Assembly: GCF_965279055.1 (NCBI RefSeq)
Contig: NZ_OZ257125.1
Coordinates: 992,001 to 1,056,000 of the forward strand
Direction of reading: 5' to 3'
DNA from: Hydrocarboniphaga sp965279055
GTDB taxonomy: Bacteria > Pseudomonadota > Gammaproteobacteria > Nevskiales > Nevskiaceae
DNA: 64,000 nucleotides
Translations under genes and position numbers: made by a program
Notes under the pieces: model-generated
The model's input: only the letters and a program-made list of their open reading frames with translations
Told to the model about the DNA's origin: nothing
The model's database searches: none
Shown: one piece after another, positions 1 through 8,039 of the stretch
Position numbering within the stretch: the stretch's first letter is position 1
Layout of the letters: each line of letters begins with the position of its first letter

Positions 1-1
1 G

Positions 2-679
2 CACGAAGTCATCCATTACGTCTACTTCCCGATCGACTGCGTGGTTGCCTTGATGAACCAGTACGAGGGGCTGGACGAGAGTTCGTTTACCTTGGTCGGC
101 CCGGAAGGCAGCGTTGGCGCCAGCCTGGCCGTCGGTATCGATACGTGGCAGGTGCGCGCCAAGGTGTTCCAGGGCGGTCATGCGCTATGGATCCCGATTC
201 AGGCCTTCAAGCATCTGTTGCAGCATGCCCCGACTTTGGATCGGCAAGTTCGGATGGATGCCGGCAATCAGGTCCAGTGCAGCCGGGACGCCTTGATGTG
301 TGTGAAGCGGCATACGTTATCGCAGCGCTTGGCGGGCTGGCTGCTGATGCTGTCGGATCGTGTCGGGAAAAAGCACATGTACGCCAGCCGTCAGATGCTG
401 GCGGAACACCTGGGGGCATCGGTGGCCTCGGTTGCTCGCGAGCTGACCTATCTGGTCCGATGCCGGGCCGTTACCGACGACAATGGCCATATCGAGATCA
501 AAAACCGGCGCAGCCTGCGGCGCGTCGCCTGTCGCTGCTTCGACCGGAAGTCGCGACTGAATAGGGTGCGCGCCGCGGAAAACGGCCGGCGCATCGACTA
601 CGCGCCGAGCAAGCGTCTCGATGATGCGAGCGATCGGTTCGTCCTCTTTCGACTCCGTCACCAGAATCCGGCAACGTGA
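2..679 (+). CDS. Crp/Fnr-family transcriptional regulator, 5' end outside window
   Basis: The frame is open from base 2, so the start lies upstream of the window. The visible part begins inside a cyclic-nucleotide-binding-like beta-roll (HEVIHYVYFPIDCVV, a pattern typical of Crp/Fnr relatives). A dimerisation helix follows, then a winged helix-turn-helix with MLAEHLGASVASVAREL as the recognition region. Homology should end near base 560 (VACRCFDRKS). The remaining ~40 codons to the stop at 679 run antisense to an acetate kinase remnant and do not look like Crp sequence, so the original stop was probably lost. No Fnr-type Cys cluster is visible, but the N-terminus is missing. Its ligand is unknown. 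Confidence 0.75.
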   Translation, partial: HEVIHYVYFPIDCVVALMNQYEGLDESSFTLVGPEGSVGASLAVGIDTWQVRAKVFQGGHALWIPIQAFKHLLQHAPTLDRQVRMDAGNQVQCSRDALMCVKRHTLSQRLAGWLLMLSDRVGKKHMYASRQMLAEHLGASVASVARELTYLVRCRAVTDDNGHIEIKNRRSLRRVACRCFDRKSRLNRVRAAENGRRIDYAPSKRLDDASDRFVLFRLRHQNPAT

Positions 680-1019
680 ATCGTCGCGCTGTATGTGCGG
701 CGTCGCCAGAGCACTGCGCGTCTGGTCGATATAGATCCCCAGCCATGCCAGCCGGCCGACGATCGACGCGCGCATCACAGCGTCGTGCTGTCCGATGCCG
801 CCGGTGAATGCAATCGCATCGAGCCCGCCCAGGGATGTGGTCATCGCCGCAATCTGCTTCGCCACCGATGAAGCGAAACAATCGAGCGCGAGTTGAGCTT
901 CTGGACTGGTGGCCGCGGCGCTACGCAGCCTCCTCATATCTCCGGACAAGCCGGAGATTCCTCTCAGCCGCGATTCGTGATTGATCAGAGGTTCCTTATC
1001 CTTAATGGCATTTATCGCT
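590..1019 (-). pseudogene. ackA: acetate kinase C-terminal remnant
   Basis: Read leftward from about 1019, the frame gives LINHESRLRGISGLSGDMR and then LDAIAFTGGIGQH, the conserved C-terminal half of acetate kinase (acetate + ATP to acetyl phosphate + ADP). A TAA in frame sits just upstream of the homology, at about 1020-1022. Everything N-terminal is missing, including the phosphate-binding residues and most of the catalytic residues. Past IARIIETLARR the frame stays open to 317 across the Crp gene, so the native stop is also lost. About 140 of the usual ~400 residues remain. I treat it as a non-functional fragment left by a deletion or insertion. Confidence 0.8.
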
Positions 1020-1199
1020 TATTGAAGTCAGTCGATGCGCGGGCATGCCGCTGGCAGTCGCATGGCCGCACGGTGTCCTGGAGTGAGGGGTCTGCCCGCC
1101 ATACTGATTCTGCGCCGTACCGAGCCGTACGGTGAGCCTCCCTGCAATTGAGGGCGGCGCGAGGACGCCGTTGTTCTTCGTCTAAGCGGTTTGGGGCGC

Positions 1200-1205
1200 T
1201 ACAAT
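1200..1205 (+). promoter_or_regulatory. candidate -10 element of the tRNA-Ser promoter
   Basis: TACAAT lies 9 bases before the mature 5' end of the tRNA, the right place for a stable-RNA promoter. No good -35 is visible at 16-18 bases upstream, so this is only a suggestion. Confidence 0.35.
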
Positions 1206-1214
1206 TGCGGCTAA

Positions 1215-1299
1215 GGAGGGCTGGCAGAGTGGTCGATTGCACCGGTCTTGAAAACCGGCAGGGGGCAACCCCTCGTGAGTTCGAATCTCACGCCCTCCG
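1215..1299 (+). tRNA. serT: tRNA-Ser(UGA)
   Basis: A full class II cloverleaf can be drawn. The acceptor stem GGAGGGC (1215-1221) pairs with GCCCTCC (1292-1298), with discriminator G1299. The anticodon stem CCGGT/ACCGG holds loop CTTGAAA with anticodon TGA at 1249-1251, which reads UCA serine codons. A long variable arm (GCAGGGGGCAACCCCTC) and a T-arm with loop TTCGAAT complete it. CCA is not encoded. tRNA-Ser genes are frequent integration targets, in keeping with the debris on its 3' side. Confidence 0.97.
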
Positions 1300-1381
1300 A
1301 TTAGTTGCATGTTTGTGCGGCTAGCGAAACGGGAATTTGTCGAGGCAGAGTGGGCCTCGCGGGCGCGCGGCCGATTCAGAT

Positions 1382-1409
1382 AAGGGTTCGAATCCCTCCC
1401 TCTCTGCCA
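1382..1409 (+). other. orphan tRNA 3' end (T-arm plus acceptor with CCA), likely att-site remnant
   Basis: The stretch holds a T-arm (AGGG, loop TTCGAAT, CCCT), the acceptor 3' strand CCTCTCT, a G discriminator and an encoded CCA at 1407-1409. No matching 5' half (an AGAGAGG-like acceptor strand, D-arm or anticodon arm) is found in the preceding 80 bases. GGCAGAG at 1344 can pair with CTCTGCC, but this leaves the T-stem misplaced by three bases. A bare tRNA 3' end next to a dead transposase is what an integrative element leaves at an att junction. Confidence 0.6.
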
Positions 1410-1498
1410 TTTTTGCACCTCCAGAATCGTCCTCTACGGAACTTCTGATCAAGCCCTGCCCCCCGCGATCGGCCCAACCCGGTCTGGGCCCTGGGGCC

Positions 1499-2008
1499 AT
1501 GGACCTCACCTACGTCCGGATGGCCAAGGGCTTCGTCTACCTCGCCGCCGTGATCGACTGGCATACGCGCCGCGTGCTGGCCTGGCGCGTGTCGATCTCG
1601 ATGGAGACGAACTTGTGCATCGACGCCGTGGAGGATGCGCTGCATCGCTACGGCAAGCCCGCGATCTTCAACACTGACCAGGGCAGCCGATTCACCCGCC
1701 TGGCTTTCACCGACCTGCTCAAGCAGAACGGCATCGCGATCAGCATGGACGGTCGTGGCTGCTGGCGAGACAACGTCTTCGTCGAGCGACTCTGGAGGTC
1801 GGTCAAGTATGAGGAGTCGTAGGCCTCACTCGGCCGCTGCCTCGACTTCTACAACACTCGCCGACCGCGTAGCAGCCATGATCGCAAGACACCGGAGAAG
1901 GGCTATCTCGCAGCACTGCCATTGGCCATGCCAGCTGAACTCTACGCAGAGAATCCGCTTATCAATTTAGGCCTGTTATGCAGACGATCGGAGCCTGCTC
2001 TGTTTTAG
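1499..2008 (+). pseudogene. IS3-family transposase (orfB) remnant
   Basis: From 1499 the translation MDLTYVRMAKGFVYLAAVID carries the first catalytic Asp of the DDE domain, and FNTDQGSRFT carries the second. WRDNVFVERLWRSVKYEE carries the Glu region. A TAG at 1820-1822 interrupts the frame. After it the same frame goes on with CLDFYNTRRPRSSHDRKTPE and ends at 2008, matching the usual IS3 C-terminus after a short deletion. The N-terminal HTH region and orfA are missing, and no terminal inverted repeats are visible. It is a dead fragment of an IS3-group element. Confidence 0.88.
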
Positions 2009-2013
2009 TCTTT

Positions 2014-2039
2014 GGGCGGGAGGAATCAGCCTCCCGCCC
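2014..2039. terminator. perfect 10-bp hairpin
   Basis: GGGCGGGAGG (2014-2023), loop AATCAG, CCTCCCGCCC (2030-2039). The stem is perfect and GC-rich, but neither side has a T tract, so it is a weak candidate terminator or a repeat end rather than a classical intrinsic terminator. Confidence 0.4.
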
Positions 2040-2351
2040 TCTGACCCTCCGCCGCAACGTTCCCGATGAATCAGCGAGTCGTTGCCCCTCGCATAGCTTC
2101 CGTCAGTAAACGGAGATGGCGTCTAGAACCTGATGCCTTTCACTAAAAGCCCCGAACCAGATATGGGAGGCGGGGCAATAGCGGTCGCGGTCGCATAACG
2201 GCTGGTAGGTGATTGCAAGCATGCTGCCGCTGTTGGATTTCAGTTGCTTGAACGTCCAAGCGGTGTGCAGTTCGCACAGTCCCAATGACTATCGACGGCG
2301 GAAATGTAATGCGCGATTGTTAAGCTATCCCGACAAATGAAGGAGTATTTC
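2040..2351. other. non-coding stretch after the IS remnant
   Basis: About 310 bases with no open frame that looks like a gene. Short open frames occur on the minus strand, but they lack a ribosome-binding site and recognisable protein features. Base composition is lower in GC than the flanking genes from 3,500 on, in keeping with foreign or decaying DNA. Confidence 0.4.
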
Positions 2352-2501
2352 ATGACGCCAATCAAAGAACGGGTGTCCCGGGAAACTTTGCAGCGAGCTA
2401 TCCGGGCGAGGCTTGCCTGCGATTGTGTGGCGCTCAGCTCACTGGTCATTCGGTCAATGCCGATCCGTCGCGTCAAAGCGGCAGACGTGGCAAGGATTTA
2501 A
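2352..2501 (+). CDS. candidate 49-residue protein
   Basis: An ATG at 2352 is preceded by AAGGAG at 2340-2345, six bases away, one of the best ribosome-binding sites in this part of the window. The product starts MTPIKERVSRETLQRAIRAR and ends at a TAA at 2499-2501. It is basic (eight or more Arg/Lys), has one Cys-Asp-Cys, and has no signal peptide or membrane segment. I do not recognise a family. It could be a real small protein or the surviving start of a longer gene. Confidence 0.4.
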   Translation: MTPIKERVSRETLQRAIRARLACDCVALSSLVIRSMPIRRVKAADVARI

Positions 2502-2651
2502 AGGGTCGCGGGCTGGTTGTATTGAAAAATAGACTAGCGTTTGCCTGGCAGCGCAGCGTTTTGATCATTTAGGCTGGTGCATCGGCGACGTTTTGTTCTG
2601 ATAGCGGCTAGCGCGCATGCCGCTCGTCCTTGCATAAAAATTGAGAGATAG

Positions 2652-3131
2652 ATGAAAACACTACGGCCCACAAAACCGACTTTGGCTGCGACTCTATTTC
2701 TGATGCTGGGCGCCGCAGTGGCTCCCGGGAACATCGCCCATGCCGCGACTGTCATTACCAAAAGTGAGCAAAGCGCTGTCGTTGCCGAAGCAAAAGTCCA
2801 GAGAAGGAAGCTGCTTGAAGCAGAGCGTCGATTACGGTTGTCGGATTTCGACGATGCATACCAGTCTGAGCTTGCCGGCTTCGGCTACCGCTGGACCAAC
2901 CTGGACGCCAGCGGCGTAGCCAAGGACGCTTTCAGGTCCTGCAGCACGGCCTTGGCCGACGTCACGTCGTTGATGGTAAACCGATCTGGCTCCGAGGATT
3001 GGCAAACGTACGATGCTAAAAAACGCATCGATTTGGCTGAGGATAGAGCGCAGTGCGATAGGGCGCTCAGCGACCCGGAGATCGCCTTCCGCGCTCAGAA
3101 GGTCCGGGTGGTCGACTTGATCGTCGAGTGA
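2652..3131 (+). CDS. hypothetical exported protein
   Basis: 159 residues. The N-terminus MKTLRPTKPTLAATLFLMLG followed by AAVAPGNIAHA is a typical Sec signal peptide with cleavage expected after AHA, near residue 30. The mature part is charged and mostly helical (EAKVQRRKLLEAERRLRL), with two Cys residues (SCSTAL and AQCDRAL) that could form a disulphide in the periplasm. GAGAGATAG just upstream serves as ribosome-binding site. I do not recognise a family, and neighbouring genes give no clue to its role. Confidence 0.65.
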   Translation: MKTLRPTKPTLAATLFLMLGAAVAPGNIAHAATVITKSEQSAVVAEAKVQRRKLLEAERRLRLSDFDDAYQSELAGFGYRWTNLDASGVAKDAFRSCSTALADVTSLMVNRSGSEDWQTYDAKKRIDLAEDRAQCDRALSDPEIAFRAQKVRVVDLIVE

Positions 3132-3257
3132 TATCGCTGCAGCACAGGCGCTCTTGCTTCACGTCACCGGATGTACAAGCGCCTATCTCGGGGCGACTCG
3201 GCCTCGCTTTTTGTGCAGAGGCCCGGTTCGCCAACGATTGTTACTACCAAGGCCGCG

Positions 3258-3482
3258 TTACAAGCTGCGGCGGCGACGCTTTCCGGCGGCGACGGAGTCT
3301 TCGACGATCACCTGCTCGGGCTGCTTCATCTGATCCAGAGCGGCGTCGAAGCGATCGATGTGCAGTTGCAACAGCGCGCCGACTTGTTGCGGGTTGCCGT
3401 CTGCCGGCAAATTGCCGGACACCAGCAGCGCTGCATAGATACTCCGCGCAAACTCTGCGCGATCTTCCTTCTTGAATTTCAT
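3258..3482 (-). CDS. small conserved-looking hypothetical protein
   Basis: 74 residues starting MKFKKEDRAEFARSIYAALL. The ATG at 3482 has AGGAGC seven bases upstream, which decides the start; the frame is open further upstream but that part overlaps the neighbouring gene. The protein is soluble and helical, with a basic tail GKRRRRSL. It lies 67 bases beyond the stop of the large PHP-type gene on the same strand and could be co-transcribed with it. No function can be assigned. Confidence 0.6.
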   Translation of the reverse strand: MKFKKEDRAEFARSIYAALLVSGNLPADGNPQQVGALLQLHIDRFDAALDQMKQPEQVIVEDSVAAGKRRRRSL

Positions 3483-3549
3483 GGACTGCTCCTGGGCATT
3501 AGTATCAGCAGCATATCCCTTGGCGTCAGCTTTCAGGTTACAAGGCTCC

Positions 3550-6500
3550 CTAATCCCGGCGCAGCACGATCTGCTGCGTGGCATCCCGCTGCAGACGCTG
3601 CGCGTTGCGGCTGCTCGCGAACACCAGGCTGTCGCCATCCAGGGCCGGCCAGGTGTTGTTACCGCGGCCGCGCAACAAGTTTGGTGCGGACCATTGCCGT
3701 TTCTTCAGCACGGAATAGGCGATGCGCCAACGCCAGTCCGCCGAGCTGTTGTCGAACCAGGCGAGCTTGAGCCGACCGTCCGTCCGGCGTGCCAGTGCCG
3801 GACGCTGCGAAAAGGCTGCGGCGTTGACGCCGATCAACACCGGCGCTGTGAATGTCGCGCCGCCGTCGGCAGATTGGGCCACATAAACCGACAGGCTGGG
3901 GCCGGCTGCCACGAGCGGCTTGCTGTCCCAGGCCACCGCGAGCGTTCCGTCGGCGTCATACGCGACAGTCGGATGGCGATCGGCTCGATCGGCGGCTCCC
4001 AGGCTGTTCGCCATGCTCCAACCGCGGCGGCTGCGTACGGACAGCAAGATCTGCCAGTCGTCCGGTGCGCTGCCTTCGCCATAGGCCGTGGCGCCGGTGA
4101 ACAAGGGATCGCGATCGCCGCGATTGTCCTGCCAGGCGAGCGCGACCTCGCCGTTCGGCGCGGCCGCCAGCGACGGCCAAACCGACGCCGGGTAGCGTGC
4201 ACTGCGGCTGTCGAGTAGCCGCGCGGCCGACACGTCCTTGCCGGTACCCGATACGTTGACCGGCTCGGCATCAGCGCCCAGCACCTGGGCGTAGATGTCG
4301 AAGGCGCTGCCGGCGCGAATCTCCGCCCAGGCCACGATCACTTCGCCCGCGGGCGTCGCGGCGATGACCGGATGTTCGGCGCGGCCGGGCACGACCCGCA
4401 GTGCGGTCTCGGGCTCCCAACTGGCGCCGCCGTCTCTGCTGTGCCGCAAATAAATGGCCTTGCGCCGCGGAATCTGGCCGGCGCGCTCGTCCTCCCAGAC
4501 CACCCAGACGTTCGAGCCCACAGCCGCCACTTTCGGGAATCGTGCCGCCGGACTGTCGCCCGACAGCAGCACCGGAATGGTCGACGCACCGGACGGCAGG
4601 CGATGGACATAGGTCACCTGTGTCGTGCCGGCACCGTGCTGCTCTGCCACGACATGGACGCCGCTCTTCGACTCGGCGACGGCAGGGAACCCGGCCCACT
4701 GGCCACGATTTCCAATGACCACCGCCGCGCCGTCGTTGCCGCCGTTATCGGCCGGCACCGCTTGCTCGCCTTGCGCCTCGACGGGCGCGGCCGATACGAA
4801 GATCGGCGAGGTGATCGCACGGCGTTGGTCCTGCAACTTCAGCAGACGGCTTTTCAGGATCGCCTGCAGATCGAGCGACTTCAGCAGATTGGTATCGATC
4901 GCGGCAGGCTCGCCGAGACCGCGGATTTCAGCGCGGTACCAGGTCGCGTCGAATGGCGTCGTGATATCGATGGTAACGGTCTTGTCGGGTGCGTCGATGA
5001 TCCAGCTCTGCAGCGGCCCGACGCTGCGCCCGGGTGCCTGATACAGCTCGAGACGGCTGCCGAGCGCCGTCAGCGCATTGCTGACGTGCAGGCGCAGACG
5101 CGCGGTCGTGCCCGGCGCGGTGAAGATCTCGTCGCCCTGCAGCGCTTCGAATACACCGTCGTTCTGAAAGTCGGCTTCCAGCGTGATCTGCGGATCGGTG
5201 GCGCGCAGTCTCAGCATGTCGTGCGCGGCGGCGATGCCCTGCAGCACGCCGCGTTCGGAATAGCGCTCGGCGAAAATCTGCGTGCGCGGCGTGCCGGGCG
5301 AGGTCAGGCCCCACAGCTCGCGGAAGTGGTCGTCGCTAGCGCCGTTGATGCCGAAACGGAAGCCGCGGTTCCAGCGGTTCTCGGCGTAGTCGATCTCCGC
5401 CTCGATGTCGCTGCCACGATTCCAGACTTCCATCGAGTCCATGCCGACCAGATTGGCGCGATTGTTCGGCAGGCCGCTGCTGTCGAGTTCGCCGTCATCG
5501 GGATGCGCGACCGCGAACACCGCGCCCTGCGCGTGCGCGCTCCACAGCGATTGCTGGATCGAACGAAATTCCGGCGAGCCGGCCGGTGCATCGGCCTGGT
5601 CGATCATGTCGACCGCGCCGTGGATCGTCACATGCGGCGAGCCATTGGCTTCTTCGCCCGGAATCAGCAGCAGCTTGCTGGATTCCCATTGCGGATCGTA
5701 GTGCTGGTCGTAGGTGCGGTGATCGGTCAGCGGCAGCCATTGCAGACCGTTGCGCTGCGCCTCGCCGATCTGGTCGGCGACCGAGACGTTGCCGGGTGCG
5801 CGGTCGTCGAACAACTGGCGCAGCAGCGAGCCGTCGGCGGAGTGGTCGGTGTGCACGTGCATGTCGCCGGAGAGCCAGCTGCCGTTGCGCGGCTGCACCG
5901 AGCCATCGATCCACACCGGCGCCAGATACGCGGCGGACCGGCCGCTGGCGTCGTCCACGCGCACGAAGTACCAGTGCCGTCCGGCCTTGACCTCGACATT
6001 GAAGCGGCCGTTGGCGCTGGCCAGGCGCGACAGCTCTTCGCCGCCGTCGGTGTAAAGACGCAGCGATCCGCTGAAGGGCCGGCCGTTGCGGTCGCGCACG
6101 TTCACCTGCATCGCGACGCGGCGGCCGGTCTGGCATTGCAGCTCGGATCCCATCGGATGGCCTTCCGCACTGAACTTCGCGCGCAGATGCTGGCCCGGCG
6201 ACAGCGCGTAATTGCGGCGCGCCAGCCAGGCTTCGCGAAAGCCGGCTTCGGACAACGCCGCCGCCAGGGTCACGGTCTTGGGCTTGGACTCGTCGGCGTA
6301 GAGGCCGAAGTGCTCGTCTTCGGAGCCGAAGAAGCCCAGGCGCCAGCCCTTGTCCAGCGCGCGCGCGATGTAGGGCAGATAGCGATCGTCGCGATTGCCG
6401 TCGTTGTAGGCCTCGATGCCGACCATGCGTTCCGCTGCGGCCGGGATCAGCTCGTAGTCATTCCAGTCGCACTGCTTGGCCAGCAGACCGGTGGGGTCGT

Positions 6501-7176
6501 TCTTGGTCAGGCATTTGTCGTGCGGATGGTTGAACACGGCCAGGCCATCGCCACCGCCGCCGAACGGTACCGGCGACGAGGCGCTGCCGGCGAGGCCGAT
6601 CTGATACGGCGGCCGCGCGAACCAGTCCCAGAAGGTTTTCAGGGTCAGCGCGTAGCCGAGGTCGGTCTTGGCGTTGCTGAAGTTCTGCGAGAAGTACACG
6701 TTGATGTGGCCGAATACGTCCGAAGTCCACTCGAAGCCGCGGATCGCCAGAAACGTCGGCGAGCTGCGCGCCTGCGCCTGTTGCTGGGTTGCGGTCCATT
6801 TGAACAGCTTGTCGGCGCTCGGATTGAGGAAACAGTATTCGAGCTGAGTCGGATCGAACTTGCCGCTGGTGGGATCGCAGCTCGCATGCAGGCTGATGAA
6901 GTTGCCGGCGTCGAGGCTGTCGGAATGTTCGGAGCCGGCGGCGAAGTCGTAGCCGCGCTCGGCGGCGAGGCGGTAGTAGTCGTCCGGCCGCGTATGCGGA
7001 TCGCCGTCCGAGTACGAGGAGTGCTCGTGGGTGATGCCCTCGTAGGCCTGCAGCGTGTCCAGTGCCGGGCCGGTGTAGGCCTCGCAGGCGGGCGGCGCAT
7101 CGGCGGCGTAGGCCGTCGCCAGCAGCGTCACGGGCAGCAGTGCGCCGGCTGTCGCCAGCCTGATCCGGTTGTTCAT
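3550..7176 (-). CDS. large exported protein with two PHP-like (DUF3604-type) regions and a sialidase-like propeller
   Basis: 1,208 residues. A signal peptide precedes the cleavage site near AYA, residue ~24. The first region (~45-330) has THEHSSYSDGD, GSEHSDS and GSEDEHFG, the His/Asp/Glu pattern of DUF3604/PHP-type metal sites. A second region from ~430 begins SGDMHVHTDHSADGS and has LTDHRTYD, VAHPDDGE and GASDDHF, again PHP-like. From ~790 on, repeats such as HSRDGGASWEPE and QSADGGATF are Asp-box motifs of BNR/sialidase propellers. PHP proteins usually hydrolyse phosphoesters; an exported tandem form with a propeller suggests a periplasmic or surface hydrolase on a phosphorylated or glycosylated substrate. 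That substrate is unknown, and DUF3604 itself has no settled activity. Confidence 0.8.
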   Translation of the reverse strand: MNNRIRLATAGALLPVTLLATAYAADAPPACEAYTGPALDTLQAYEGITHEHSSYSDGDPHTRPDDYYRLAAERGYDFAAGSEHSDSLDAGNFISLHASCDPTSGKFDPTQLEYCFLNPSADKLFKWTATQQQAQARSSPTFLAIRGFEWTSDVFGHINVYFSQNFSNAKTDLGYALTLKTFWDWFARPPYQIGLAGSASSPVPFGGGGDGLAVFNHPHDKCLTKNDPTGLLAKQCDWNDYELIPAAAERMVGIEAYNDGNRDDRYLPYIARALDKGWRLGFFGSEDEHFGLYADESKPKTVTLAAALSEAGFREAWLARRNYALSPGQHLRAKFSAEGHPMGSELQCQTGRRVAMQVNVRDRNGRPFSGSLRLYTDGGEELSRLASANGRFNVEVKAGRHWYFVRVDDASGRSAAYLAPVWIDGSVQPRNGSWLSGDMHVHTDHSADGSLLRQLFDDRAPGNVSVADQIGEAQRNGLQWLPLTDHRTYDQHYDPQWESSKLLLIPGEEANGSPHVTIHGAVDMIDQADAPAGSPEFRSIQQSLWSAHAQGAVFAVAHPDDGELDSSGLPNNRANLVGMDSMEVWNRGSDIEAEIDYAENRWNRGFRFGINGASDDHFRELWGLTSPGTPRTQIFAERYSERGVLQGIAAAHDMLRLRATDPQITLEADFQNDGVFEALQGDEIFTAPGTTARLRLHVSNALTALGSRLELYQAPGRSVGPLQSWIIDAPDKTVTIDITTPFDATWYRAEIRGLGEPAAIDTNLLKSLDLQAILKSRLLKLQDQRRAITSPIFVSAAPVEAQGEQAVPADNGGNDGAAVVIGNRGQWAGFPAVAESKSGVHVVAEQHGAGTTQVTYVHRLPSGASTIPVLLSGDSPAARFPKVAAVGSNVWVVWEDERAGQIPRRKAIYLRHSRDGGASWEPETALRVVPGRAEHPVIAATPAGEVIVAWAEIRAGSAFDIYAQVLGADAEPVNVSGTGKDVSAARLLDSRSARYPASVWPSLAAAPNGEVALAWQDNRGDRDPLFTGATAYGEGSAPDDWQILLSVRSRRGWSMANSLGAADRADRHPTVAYDADGTLAVAWDSKPLVAAGPSLSVYVAQSADGGATFTAPVLIGVNAAAFSQRPALARRTDGRLKLAWFDNSSADWRWRIAYSVLKKRQWSAPNLLRGRGNNTWPALDGDSLVFASSRNAQRLQRDATQQIVLRRD

Positions 7177-7393
7177 CGCAGGTATCCCCAGTGCGACCCG
7201 TCGGGTAGCCGGCGGGTCATTCAGCGGGGCAAGTTAAGGTGATCCTGTGACTGATCGTTGACAAACGTCACGGCAGGGCATTTTTACCACCGCAAGCGGC
7301 GAACTCCTTGACCGCGCCGGCGGCCGATAGCCCGGAAGCAATCGGCCGCAGCGCCGTCCGATTCAAGCAGACTTCAACCCGACCGGGCTTCAA

Positions 7394-8008
7394 CTAGACC
7401 GGGCGCTCGGCATACCACTCGCTCATGTCGTCGTACATCGCGCCCTTGGCGATGAAATACGGCGCACGATGGTAGATCTTGATGTCGTGGAACGGGTCGG
7501 TGACGATCTTGGTGGCCCAGACCAGGCCCGATTGCACGCCCTTGATGAAGAACAGCTGCACGGTGCGGAACACCACGGCACCGACGCCGACGATCAGCCA
7601 CAGCACCGAGGTGTTGTAGACCAGCCCACGCGCCACGTCGCGGGCGTCGAAGAAGCCGAACAGCGAGGGTTCGGCGTAGAGCAGCACCGGCACCACCACC
7701 CAGATACTCAGCAGCACGACCTTGCGCCGCAGGTTGTAGCCGACTTTCACGCTCTCCTTGTACTCATGGCTGGCGTGATTGACGGTGTCGTAGGTCTTGG
7801 GCTCGAAGAAGAAGTGGCCGATCTGGCGCAGGATCATCGCCAGCAGCCAGCCCACCATCACCGCCAGCACCGGGTTGACGAACAGCAGTGCATAGCTCGC
7901 CAGAAAACAGCAGGCGCTGAGCAGGTGCAGCGCCTGGTTGATGCGGCTGTGATGGTAGTAGCGATGGTCGTCCCAGCGCTGTTGGTGCAACTCTTCGAGA
8001 AAGGTCAT
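7394..8008 (-). CDS. DUF962/Mpo1-like membrane protein
   Basis: 204 residues with about four hydrophobic segments. HHSRINQALHLLSA and LRQIGHFFFEP resemble the two His-containing signatures of the DUF962 (YGL010w/Mpo1-like) family. Yeast Mpo1 is an Fe2+-dependent dioxygenase that alpha-oxidises 2-hydroxy fatty acids. Length and spacing fit only loosely, so the assignment is tentative. GGAG eight bases before the ATG supports the start. It is the last gene of a four-gene operon, 31 bases after phosphatidylserine decarboxylase, which favours a lipid-related role. Confidence 0.55.
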   Translation of the reverse strand: MTFLEELHQQRWDDHRYYHHSRINQALHLLSACCFLASYALLFVNPVLAVMVGWLLAMILRQIGHFFFEPKTYDTVNHASHEYKESVKVGYNLRRKVVLLSIWVVVPVLLYAEPSLFGFFDARDVARGLVYNTSVLWLIVGVGAVVFRTVQLFFIKGVQSGLVWATKIVTDPFHDIKIYHRAPYFIAKGAMYDDMSEWYAERPV

Positions 8009-8039
8009 GGCGTGCTCCGGGGTGTTTGCAAAAGCGGGG

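Noticed and set aside
1344..1409. A second complete tRNA with acceptor GGCAGAG/CTCTGCC
   Set aside because: The T-stem would be three bases out of place and no D-arm or anticodon arm can be drawn; only the 3' end is tRNA-like.
1182..1418. 78-codon minus-strand frame with GGREIRTHEGLPP
   Set aside because: It is the well-known false protein produced by translating tRNA genes backwards.
2103..2476. Two minus-strand frames of 60 and 78 codons
   Set aside because: No ribosome-binding site, no recognisable features, and they overlap the better-supported small gene at 2352.
4372..7242. 956-codon open frame on the plus strand
   Set aside because: Antisense to the PHP/propeller gene, Arg/Val/Ala-rich and without any recognisable motif.
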